A stretch of 64,000 nucleotides of DNA from Dryas octopetala. Its lineage: Eukaryota; Streptophyta; Magnoliopsida; Rosales; Rosaceae. Below the pieces are notes generated by a model, which saw nothing but the letters and a program-made list of their open reading frames with translations, was not told where the DNA came from and ran no database searches. This document shows, piece by piece, positions 54,618 to 64,000 of this stretch (within the stretch, counting starts at the first letter, position 1; the number at the start of each line of letters is the position of its first letter). Made by a program: the position numbers and the translations under genes. The stretch lies in contig OY992832.1 in the NCBI GenBank assembly GCA_963921425.1, forward strand, positions 26,811,489 to 26,875,488. Reading direction: 5' to 3'.

Positions 54618-57075
54618 TGATGAGTGTGCATTTTGCATCACTTTATGATACTAATTCCTTAACCTAGAGTGTTAGAACTCGCTATTTTGTGTTTTTTGTC
54701 TTGTTTTTGTGTTTTCAGGTCAAATGAAGCAGAAATGAGAAAAAGAAGCAAATGGAGCCATTTTGGGACATTTCCTGGTCAAACCAGGAAAACAAGTGAA
54801 ATCCTGGTCAAACCAGGAAAAGTGCAGAAATCCTAGTCAAATGAGGATTCCTAGTCACACTAGGAAACATCAAGTCCATAACCATCATTGCGGAGCCAGA
54901 AATGTGAAATCCTGATTCGAACAGGAAATCCTGGTCGAACTAGGAAACCTAACCCAACTAGGGAAAGGAGTCCTAGTGACACTAGGAGACCCCAGGGGCA
55001 ATATGGTCATTACGAGAAGTCGAAATGGATAAGGAATCTCTCATTTTCAAGGAATCCTAGTTGCACCAGGAAATGTTTTTCAAGGTTCCAGAAGCTTCCA
55101 GAAGGTGGTGGACATCCATGGAAATGAATGGAGGGAAGAAATGAATTTGAATTCAAATGGAAATGAGGGGCAAAATGGGAAGTCAAAAGTGGAAGGCCCA
55201 TGGGCCCTAGGGATGCCGAACCAAGTTGGGCCATGCATGCACATGCATGGGCCCAAACCCTAGCAGCCCAAAAGCCACACGCAAGGAGGTAGATGGCAGC
55301 TATGCATGCGCATGCATGCCATGCAAACCCTAGCAAGACAAGGGGCCATGCGCAAGCCCAAGGTGACAAGCCCAAGATGGAAGCCCATGGAGTGAAACCC
55401 TAGCCCATCTTGTGCAAGCAACATGGAAGCCCAACATGCAAGCCCAAAGCCCAAGACTACCAGCCCATGCGCCAAGGAGGGACCCTAGCTAGGCTAGGCG
55501 TGAGCCACTGAAGCCCAAGGGGGAGCAGCCCAACACGCAAGGCCTAGTCAGCTAGCCCTAGCTGAAGCCGCAAGGAACTAGGAGATGCAAACCCTAGCAG
55601 CCGCAAGTTCCTCTTCCTTGCCTCTCAAGGAAGGCTCCTCTATATAAGTCCCTCTCATTCAGACTTTTGGGAGATCACTTTTTCACCTACACTCCAGCCG
55701 AAAATTCCCCTCTCCTCTCCTAGTTTTATTTTTCTGTTTTAGGGTTTTAGTTTCAACTTTTATTTCTCTTGTAAGGTGAGCCGAATTCAGAGAGAGACTT
55801 AGAGAGAGGGTGGCGTGACAAGTGAGAGGGAAGGACCACCTGTTGCCGCAAGCCCTAGCTCACCTTGCCGTGAGTTCCTCCTGCTTGCTAGGTGCCTCCT
55901 TCTTCCTCTCTCCTTGCCGCAGCCCCCATTTGTTTGCACCTCTGATTTTTGCTTTCTTTTCCTTCTAGTTTCTATTTTAATTATTGGTTTATGCTACTGA
56001 ATTTATTAAATTAAGTTTCTGAATTTATTTAATTTGTCTTTTGGTTTCAATTACTTTATGTTGCTGATTTTAATTCGTGTATGCATTTAATCTTGTGTAC
56101 TTTACGTTTCTGATTTCATTTAATTTATGCACTTTAAATTAGTTGTTTAGTTTATGTCTCTAAGTTTGTTTAGTTTACGTTTCTGATTTCCTTTTGCAAG
56201 CATGAATTGGGACTTTGTTTATTTGTTAGTTTCTGTTTTTATTTGTTTTATTTAATTATGTAGGTTAGTTATTCTATCTTGCATGTTAGTTGTAGGTCGA
56301 TTAATGGATTCGTATGCTTTAACAAATCGTTTATCCGTCTCTTGGTCTGTTAGTTTGATGTTTGCGCATATTAAATTTCCACTATCTATTAAAACCCCCG
56401 TCACTAGTTGTTTGCATCCTTTGACTGGCCACCTTAGGGTAATTGCATCTAGTTTATCTGTTAGGTTTAGCTGTGAAATAGTCAAAGACACTAAACCACA
56501 AGTAACAAGGGAATAAGGGATTATTCTTGGTAGTGGGGTTGGGCGACCTCTATAAGGAAATAGTCAAAGCTTATATGTTGTGCATATTTGACGTTCTCAT
56601 AAAACTTAATGACTCCTGCATGGGTAACAGCTGCCTTAGCTTGAACTAGGGAACATGTAGGTTAACTAGCTAAGGAAGGCCCAAGAAGCTCTTAGTTTAT
56701 GCATTAGGAGAACAATGGCGAGAAAGTAACTAGCCAAACCTTTTTAGCTGTCAAACTTTAATATGTTGTGTTCAAATTAACTGTCATTAGCCTTGGATGG
56801 TTATTGCATGCTTATCTGATTTGAAACTGAAAACTTAACATTGCAAGATAGAATAAAGTGTATGTGCGTGTGGTGATGTGTGCGTGTGTTTCCATCTTTC
56901 AAAACCCCCCATTTAGTTATTCTAGTGATTATTTGCACTGATTTGTTGTATATTAACCATTCCCTGTGGGATCGACCTCGTGCTTGTACGCTTTGCTACT
57001 GATGCGATTCGTGCACTTGCGAGTAAACTTAGAATGAGATAATTGCTTATTTTGTTCTAAGAAAACACATCAACA
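54618..57075 (+). repeat. A1 3' LTR (2458 bp)
   Basis: It has the same length as the 5' LTR. Differences seen by eye include GTGTTTTC for GTGTGTTC, CCATAACC for CCAGAACC, GCAGCTATG for GCAGCCATG, a two-base change at GGGACCCTAGC, GCATATTTG for GCATGTTTG and GTATGTG for GTGTGTG. The copia gene resumes five bases after its end. Confidence 0.96.
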
Positions 57076-57080
57076 CTAGG

Positions 57081-58850
57081 CTAACTGCCAATCTCTTGTC
57101 TGTTCATAAATTGTGTCAAGATAATAATTGTATTGTTTCTTTTGATGAGAATGAAGTTTGGATGCAGGACAAAACAACTCTAAAGGATCTGTTCAGAGGC
57201 AAGAGTAGCAAAGGACTATACCTTATTCCAAAGAAGATTACCGTACATCCAGTGTCTTCTTCAACTTCAAATTCAGTGTCTTCTTCAGTTCCTATTTCTA
57301 CAGCTTTTTTGGGTCAGCTTGTTCAGACTTCAGTTTGGCATCATAGGTTAGGTCATGCCACTAATGAGGTAGTCAATAAGATGTTGTTAGATTCTCATAT
57401 CCTTGTTATCTCAGATAGTCACCCTCATTTGTGTAAGTCTTGTTTAGGTGGTAAGATGTCAAGGATGCCTTTTCCTTCTCATGTCAATCAGTCTGTTGTT
57501 CCTTTTCACAAAATACACAGTGATGTTTGGGGTCCTTCACCCACTATTTCTTTGGAAGGATATAGGTACTATGTACTGTTTCTAGATGAATGTACGAGAT
57601 TTGTATGGATTTTCCCCATGATAAATAAATCTGATGTTTTCTCCATTTTTGTTAAATTTAATGCTTTTGTTGAAAATCAGTTTAATACTAGTATAAAAAT
57701 CTTTCAATCTGATGGTGGGGGAGAATTTTCAAGTAAAGCCTTTTCTTTTTTTCTTGCTTCAAAGGGTATTCTTCACTACTTTTCTTGTCCTTATACACCC
57801 CAACAAAATGGGATGGCTGAAAGGAAAAACAGGCATCTTGTTGAAACGGCTATAACACTTCTACATGCTGCTAAATTACCTCAAAAATTTTGGTATCATG
57901 CCTGTTCGCATGCCGCATTGCTCATTAACAGAATGCCTTGTCAACCACTTAAAATGGTTTCTCCCTATCAAAAATTGTTTCATCACTTACCTGATATTAA
58001 ATCTTTCAAAATTTTTGGTACAGCTTGCTATCCATTTCTTAGACCGTACAATATCAACAAGCTTCAACCTAAAAGTACTGAATGTGTTTTCTTGGGGTAT
58101 GCTTTAGGGTATAAAGGAGTCATTTGTTTTAATATGTCCACTAATAGGTTGTTTTTATCTAGACATGTTATTCATGATGAATCTGTCTTTCCCTTTTCGT
58201 CAACAATATCTGCTTCTATTTCTGGGTCTGTTTCTTGTGAATCTTCTAATGTCATGTCTTGTTTTCCCATTCCTTATGTTTCTTCTTCCGAACCTCCTTT
58301 GTCACTTATTGTTTCTTCTATTCCTTCTACTCCACTTTCTTCTAATTCTCCTGTTGCTTCTGTTCAAATATCTGAGACACATTCTCCTCTTGTTGATACT
58401 CATCTGTCTAGTTCCTCTGCTACTTCTCTTAGCACAGATCCTGCTGAGTTATCTGTCCATGATGCTACTTCTCTCATTGAAGTTGACAATGCAATTGTCC
58501 CTCTTTCCATCACGGCTCAGTTGACTGGTGCTAACACTCATGGTATGGTCACTCGATCCAAGGCTGGAGTTATTAAACCAAAAGACTTTGGTGAATTTCG
58601 GTGTTTCAGTGCTATTATGGATACTTGTAAGTTTGATGAGTTTGCTTTCTTTTCTGGACTAACTTGTATGGCTGATATTTCCCCTCTGATTGAACCCATT
58701 AGTTTTAAGATGGCTATTGCTCAGGCAGAATGGAAGAAAGCTATGACAGAGGAAATTGAGGCTCTTCATTTACAAGGAACATGGACACTTGTTCCTAAAC
58801 CACCTGATAGAAATATTGTAGGTTGCAAATGGGTTTACAAACTTAAAAAA
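57081..58850 (+). pseudogene. Copia protease end and integrase
   Basis: Coding resumes after the duplicated CTAGG. It holds the pre-integrase zinc finger (HHRLGHA to CKSCLGGK) and the integrase core (SDVWGP, then QSDGGGEF, then PQQNGMAERKNR), which carry the Asp, Asp and Glu of the catalytic triad. A Ser-rich C-terminal region and the start of RT (GCKWVYKLKK) follow. An A7 run at 58845-58851 has one extra base compared with the frame needed, so translation ends after a few wrong codons. Confidence 0.92.
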
Positions 58851-60238
58851 ATCCAGCTGGCACTTTATCTAGATATAAGGCAAGGTTGGTAGCTCAGGTG
58901 TTCAGTCAAGAGCAAGGTTTGGACTATGTTGAGACTTTTAGTCCTGTTGTAAGACATTCAACAGTGAGGTTGGTTTTGGCTTTAGCAGCTCAGTTTCACT
59001 GGGAATTGAAGCAATTAGATGTGAAGAATGCTTTTCTTCATGGGGAGTTAAAGGAAGAGGTTTTCATGCGACAGCCTCAAGGTTTTGAGGATCCTACCTA
59101 TCCAGATTATGTGTGTTTGCTTCAGAAGTCCTTATATGGATTAAAGCAAGCTCCTCGAGCTTGGAATGAGAAGTTTACAGGTTTTCTTCCTTCTCTGGGA
59201 TTTCAATTCTCTCATTCAGATCCTAGTCTTTTTGTTAAAGCTTCTTCTGCTGGTGTAGTTCTATTGCTGTTATATGTGGATGATATCATCATTACTGGTT
59301 CAAGTCCATCAGATGTTCAACATGTGATTGATGAGTTGAGTTTAGTTTTTGACATGAAAGACTTGGGCAAGCTGACGTACTTTCTTGGATTGCAAATCAA
59401 ATACAAGCCAGATGGTAGTATCTTTGTTTGTCAAGAAAAGTATGCAAAGGATCTTCTTGTCAAAGCTGGAATGGTTAATTGCCGACCATGTAACTCTCCC
59501 TGCAAACCTCATTTGCAAATGGCTAAGGAAGAAGGAGAGCCTTTGTCTGATCCTACTCTATACAGGAGCTTAGTTGGTGCCTTGCAATATTTAACTTTTA
59601 CAAGGCCTGACATAGCCTATGCTAATAACACAGTATGTCAGTTTATGGCTAAACCAACAGAAATCCACTATGATGTAGTGAAGAAAATTCTCAGATATGT
59701 TCAAGGGACTTCAGCTCATGGTCTGCATTATCATTCTGGTCAAATGGCATTGACCGCCTACAGTGATTCAGATTGGGGTGGTGACATCAATGATAGAAGG
59801 TCTACCACTGGATACATTGTTTATCTTGCTGGTAATCTAGTGTCTTGGCAGTCAAAGAAGCAAGGTACTGTTGCTAGAAGTTCTACTGAAGCTGAGTATA
59901 GAGCCTTAGCTAATACCATTTCTGATATTGCTTGGCTTAGGAATGTTTTGAAGGATTTGCACATCACATTGCCCTACTCTCCTCTTATTCGCTGTGACAA
60001 TTTGTCTGCTATTGCTCTTGGTACCAACCCAGTTTTTCATTCCAGAATTAAGCATTTAGATACTGATTTCCACTATGCCAGAGAACGAGTTCAGTGCAAG
60101 GACATTGAGTTAGAGTATGTTCCTACTTCTGAGAACACTGCTAACATTTTAACCAAAGGATTACATAGTCCTCTTCACCATCACCATTGTTGCAACCTCA
60201 GGCTTGGTCCCCATGCTGAGGTTGAGGGGGGATGTTAA
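58851..60238 (+). pseudogene. Copia reverse transcriptase and RNase H
   Basis: The frame continues from the shifted A-run. RT is shown by FSPVVRHSTVRL, LDVKNAFLHGEL, LYGLKQAPRAW and the catalytic YVDDIII near 59275. RNase H follows (AYSDSDWGGD, then RSSTEAEYRAL, then KHLDTDFHYARE). The stop TAA (60236-60238) lies inside the 3' LTR, made by its first bases TGTTAA. The domain sequence looks intact apart from the upstream frameshift. Confidence 0.93.
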
Positions 60239-60540
60239 GTGTGATACCACATGTCTGCTTTTCAGTGGATATAGCTAGCTGTTCAAATTTAGTTACTATT
60301 CAGCCTATGAGGTTATGACACATGGCTGGGTCTGTTAGTATTGTTTTGTTAGAATTCAGTTAGTTTGGTTAGCTGGGTTTGGGTTCTCTGTAAGCTTAGC
60401 TTAGCTCGTGTATATATATACACAATCAGATTCTCTTTGTAATGATCTGAATCATAATCAAAAGTCTTCACTTTCTTCTATCTCCTTCTCTCAATTTCTT
60501 TGAATTCTCTCTTTTTCTTGTTCTCTCATTTTCGTGATCA
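60233..60540 (+). repeat. Copia 3' LTR (308 bp) with purine tract
   Basis: TGTTAAG to GATCA, preceded by the polypurine tract GGTTGAGGGGGGA (60220-60232). The duplicated CGTCA follows at 60541-60545. Confidence 0.95.
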
Positions 60541-60545
60541 CGTCA

Positions 60546-61221
60546 TAGGCGCATGGCCTTGGTCCTTGGAATGGCACAACTTGGGCTTCCTCCAATTGGG
60601 CTTGCAATAGACGCATGGCCTTGGTCCTTTGGACTAGGGTTATGCGCATGGCCCATAGTGCATGGGCTGCATGTGTGGTCCATGTCATGTGATGATGTGG
60701 CACAGTTGACCATTGACTTTGACCATTGACCAAAAGTCAACCTTGACCAAAAAGATTCCCCAAAAGATTTTGTCTGAGATTCTCCAAAGATTCCTTCTAG
60801 AAGATTCCCTCAAGATTCTTTTTCCCATTTTTTCCACTTTTACCATAATGCCCTTGATGTCTCCTAACATGGTTATGACTCTTTTTCCAACTATGATTAA
60901 GTTTCCTAGTTCAATCAGGATTTCCTACTCCAACTAGGACTTCTTATTTATGGCTTCTGGCAATGGTGATTTCTTCTTCCCCAAGTATGACTTTTCCTGA
61001 TGTGATCAGGAATCCTTATTCAACTAGGATTGCACCTTTTCTGGTGTGACCAGGATTTCTCCTCATTTCCTAGTTTGACTAGGAAACCTCCAAAATTGGT
61101 CCTTTAAGCTCATTTAATCCTACAAACACAAAAACAAACTAAAAATACATAAAATATTAAGTTCCCGCACTCTAGGTTAGGAAGTTAGTATCATAAAGTG
61201 ATGCAAATTGCACACTCATCA
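60546..61221 (-). repeat. Type F LTR, second part
   Basis: It continues the LTR broken at 45353. It carries the U3 palindromes in their expected place, for example the reverse complement of TTCCTAGTCAAACTAGGAA at 61067-61085. It ends TGCACACTCATCA at 61221. Confidence 0.88.
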
Positions 61222-61312
61222 CCACACCACCACCCCCTTAATCGAGGCCGTCAAAGTCCATACGTGCAGCACCTAAGAGGGAGAAAAACAACAATGTAGG
61301 GGTGAGCATCAC
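61222..61312. other. Right flank of the type F LTR
   Basis: This 91-bp stretch is probably the continuation of the LTR-like fragment at 43183-43590, since the type F LTR inserted between them. It contains GGGGTGAGCATCAC before the next LTR begins at 61313. It has no coding content. Confidence 0.45.
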
Positions 61313-63612
61313 TGTTGTATGTTTTCCTTGAGCAAATTAAATAACCTTTTCTGAGCTCTAGGTTAACTCGCAAGTGCACGAATCGCGGAGTAGCAAAGCT
61401 TACAAATACGAGGTCGATCCCACAAGGAATTGTACTAGTGTTATGATCACTAACTTAATTAAATTCAATTAAATCAACTCTAACTCACACACGCAAATGG
61501 GGGGTTTTCATTGGTTTTTGAGACTGGAAAAGACTAACAGATAAATGACAAAACTTTAAAATAACTACTGAATGAATTTGGATAAAACAATAATAAAGAA
61601 ACACTAGGGATCAGATTCCACCACTAGCATACCATTCACTCTACTATGGATATTAACAATCAATAAGTAAACATGTTGACAAAGTTCGTCTACTAAAAGG
61701 TTTGGCTAGTCACTTTTAGCAATTACTCCCCTTACTGTGCATAAACTAAGAGCTTCTTGGGCCTTCCTTAGCCAGTTAACTTGCATGTTCCCTAGTTCTA
61801 AGCTAAGGCAGCTGTTACCCATGTAAGAGTCGTTACGATCTGTGAGAGTGACAAACACATAGCGCATGGCTCCAAATTAATGTACTGTATGTCATCTATG
61901 ATCTCTTTTCTCATGAATATTATCTTAGGATACCCACTTGTTGCCTATTGAAACTATCATCCTTTCGAGCTTATTTAGTTTCACAACAAATATCTAGATG
62001 CATGCAACCTAAGGTGATCAGTCAAAAATGCGAAACAAATAGATTCAGTTTAAACAGAGATCCAAGATTTGTCAACATGTAAATAATTAAAATATTAATA
62101 ATCCATAGGAAAAGTGAACAGCAATGCCAGGGCTTCATCCTAGCCCTAGCCCAATATTCAGCTACACATAATTAAAATCACAAATAAATAACGCATAATT
62201 AAAACAATGAAAATAAAAGAAAGGGAAGAAGAAATCAAGCCACGAATGATGGAGTGGAGGTGCGGCTGCAAGGTGATGGCGTGATGGGCTGCTGCTCGGC
62301 CTTGGGCTCCACGGCAAAGAGGTGAAGATGCTCGGCAAGTTGGCAGCAAGGTGGTGATGCGTGGCTAATATTGGTGGCTGCGGCTTGGTGGCGCAACTCA
62401 GTGGTGGTGGCTGCGGCGGCTTCAATGACTCCTCCTTCTTCGGTTCAGCACCCAATAAAAGAAACACAATGAGAGGGGGCTGGGGGTGCTCGGCCACAAA
62501 AGAACAGAAGAAAGAGATGGTGGCTGCTAGGGTTTGCTTCAGAAAAATAAAAGGAAGAGAGAGAAAGGAAGAGGGGTGAGCGGCAAGGAAGAGGGAGGCT
62601 AGCTAGGGTTTCTGAAAATTAAAGAGGAGAGAGCCCCCTCCTTGAGTTATAAAGATATATTTATAGAGGAGAGTGGGGCTGAGATTTCTCTTTCTCTTCA
62701 ATGTGGGATAAGTGCATTCCTTGCACACCAAGACTTATAATTTTCGGCCAAGCATGGGCCTTGGGCTGATTTGGGCTCTTTTTGGGCGTAACTCCTTTTT
62801 CAGCTCGCGGAACTGCTGCGCTACCTCCACTAAAATGGCCATATCTTGAGCTAGAAAACTCGGAATCGAAATCCGTAAAATTCCCTGCGAAGCTAACATC
62901 CGTATCTTTCCAACCATATATGGCATGCTACCTGATTCATTCTGGAGAATTACAGAATTGCTGTCGAAATTGGTGTTCTATTTTCCAAGGTTTTGACTTC
63001 TTTTTTCAGCTAGGATTCCTTGGGAGGCAAGGACAAGAAAGTGCGGCAGCAGCTAGGGTTAGGAGAGCATTGGGCTTGCGGCAAGGGCTTTGGCTTTGGG
63101 CTTAAGTGACACAAGCCAGCCCCTAGGGTTTAGTGCATGGCTGCTAGTCTTGGGTTGGCGCATTGGGCTTCCTCTTGGGCTGGCGCATGCATGCATGCAT
63201 GGTCCCTTCAGATTTCGGCATTGCATAGGCTCATGACCCATTTGACTTGTTGATTTTGTCATAGTTGACCCTTGACAATTAACTTTGACTTCCCATTTTG
63301 CCCCTCATCTCCATTTGAATTTGAATTCATTTCTTCCCTCCATTTATTTCCATGGATGTCCACCACCTTCTAGAAGCTTCTGGAACCTTGACTTTGTAGA
63401 GTTGACTTTGACCAACATTTCCTAGCGTGACTAGGATTTCTTGTAAATGAAGGATTCCTTATCCATTTCGACTTCTCGTAATGACCATATTGCCCCTGGG
63501 GTCTCCTAGTGGCATTAGGACTCCTTTCTCTAGTTGGGTTAGGTTTCCTAGTTCAACCAGGATTTCCTATTCCAATCAGGATTTCACATTTCTGGCTCCG
63601 CAATGATGGTTC
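61313..63612 (-). repeat. Type D-like LTR, long fragment
   Basis: On the minus strand it ends ACATACAACA at 61313. It includes the U5 TCGATCCC (about 61410), the GGCTCCACGGCAAAG leader region, a TATA-like TATAAATATA (about 62650-62660) and part of the U3 palindromes (about 63420-63590). It is cut at 63612 by a type A LTR, before its own start is reached. Frames at 62158-62497 are low-complexity. Confidence 0.85.
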
Positions 63613-64000
63613 TGTTGATGTGTTTTCTTAGAACAAAATAAGCAATTATCTCATTCTAAGTTTACTCGCAAGTGCACGAATCGCATCAGTAGCAAAGCGT
63701 ACAAGCACGAGGTCGATCCCACATGGAATGGTTAATATACAACAAATCAGTGCAAATAATCACTAGAATAACTAAATGGGGGGTTTTGAAAGATGGAAAC
63801 ACACGCACACATCACCACACGCACACACACTTTATTCTATCTTGCAATGTTAAGTTTTCAGTTTCAAATCAGATAAGCATGCAATAACCATCCAAGGCTA
63901 ATGACAGTTAATTTGAACACAACATATTAAAGTTTGACAGCTAAAAAGGTTTGGCTAGTTACTTTCTCGCCATTGTTCTCCTAATGCATAAACTAAGAGC
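63613..64000 (-). repeat. Type A LTR end, cut by window edge
   Basis: The reverse strand ends CACATCAACA at 63613, with TCGATCCC near 63711 and the CA-rich microsatellite near 63800. It is very close to the A1 LTRs (the AAGCAATTATCTCATTC block matches), so it is another recent member. The target duplication and the rest lie outside the window. Confidence 0.9.

Larger units (their letters stand above)
47807..57075 (+). mobile_element. A1: type A gag-only Athila-like element, complete and young
   Basis: It is 9269 bp with two 2458-bp LTRs, a tRNA-Asp PBS, one Gag plus protease-like frame, a 2-kb non-coding region and a polypurine tract. CTAGG is duplicated at 47802-47806 and 57076-57080, in copia protease coding sequence. 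By eye the LTRs differ at only about seven bases. There is no RT, RNase H or integrase, so it must have used enzymes from another element. Confidence 0.96.
45354..60540 (+). mobile_element. Ty1/copia retrotransposon carrying a nested gypsy element
   Basis: It has 306- and 308-bp LTRs (TGTTAAG to GATCA), a PBS for initiator tRNA-Met, one Gag-Pol polyprotein in the copia order (Gag, protease, integrase, RT, RNase H), and a purine tract. CGTCA is duplicated at 45349-45353 and 60541-60545. Without the nested A1 element it is about 5.9 kb. The LTRs are nearly identical, so it is young. It is inactive because of the A1 insertion in protease and a frameshift between integrase and RT. Confidence 0.95.

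Overview
This window is plant nuclear heterochromatin made almost entirely of nested LTR retrotransposons; I see no host gene. The sequence points to a flowering plant. Most elements are Ty3/gypsy of the Athila lineage: they share the Athila-type pol, a primer-binding site that fits tRNA-Asp, and long AT-rich LTRs. There is also one Ty1/copia element primed by initiator tRNA-Met, the end of a CACTA-like DNA transposon, and two satellite families with a period near 150 bp. I cannot name the species.

LTR types used below. Type A starts TGATGAGTGTGCA and ends ACATCAACA (about 2.46 kb). Type D starts TGTTGAGTGCTCA and ends ACATACAACA (about 2.1-2.2 kb). Type C starts TGTTGGGTCCTTAAATG and ends AAAACGAACA (about 1.6 kb) and is otherwise unrelated to A and D. 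Type F is close to A and D.

Layout. 1-3548: minus-strand type A element (gag, PBS, LTR), running off the left edge. 3549-5706: plus-strand LTR piece and broken pol. 5709-6819: 150-bp satellite S1. 6905-7986: two opposed type A LTR arms around a CACTA end. 7987-9143: type D LTR piece. 9144-19939: minus-strand type C element C1 with nearly open gag-pro-pol. 19940-25840: damaged second type C element C2. 25841-33231: plus-strand type D element (pol, 3' region, LTR) lacking its 5' half. 33232-33576: unrecognised DNA. 33577-35607: gag-deleted type A remnant followed by stacked LTR ends. 35608-37232: solo type C LTR with an exact target-site duplication. 37868-39243: satellites S2 and S1 mixed with element shards. 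39244-43182: type D LTR and gag with an internal 786-bp tandem duplication. 43183-61312: a deep nest (chromovirus-like LTR fragment, then a type F LTR, then copia, then element A1). 61313-64000: further LTRs cut by the right edge.

The intact parts show how the families work. C1 encodes Gag, protease, reverse transcriptase, RNase H and integrase in one frame broken by two stop codons. A1 carries perfect 5-bp target duplications and almost identical LTRs but encodes only Gag plus a protease-like domain, so it was probably mobilised in trans by a relative with the same PBS. Beyond the coding regions, several short non-coding signals recur across families: an array of small palindromes in U3 with compensating base changes, a U5 octamer complementary to the tRNA-Asp T arm, and two hairpins downstream of the coding region next to polypurine tracts. 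These are the least explained structures in the window.
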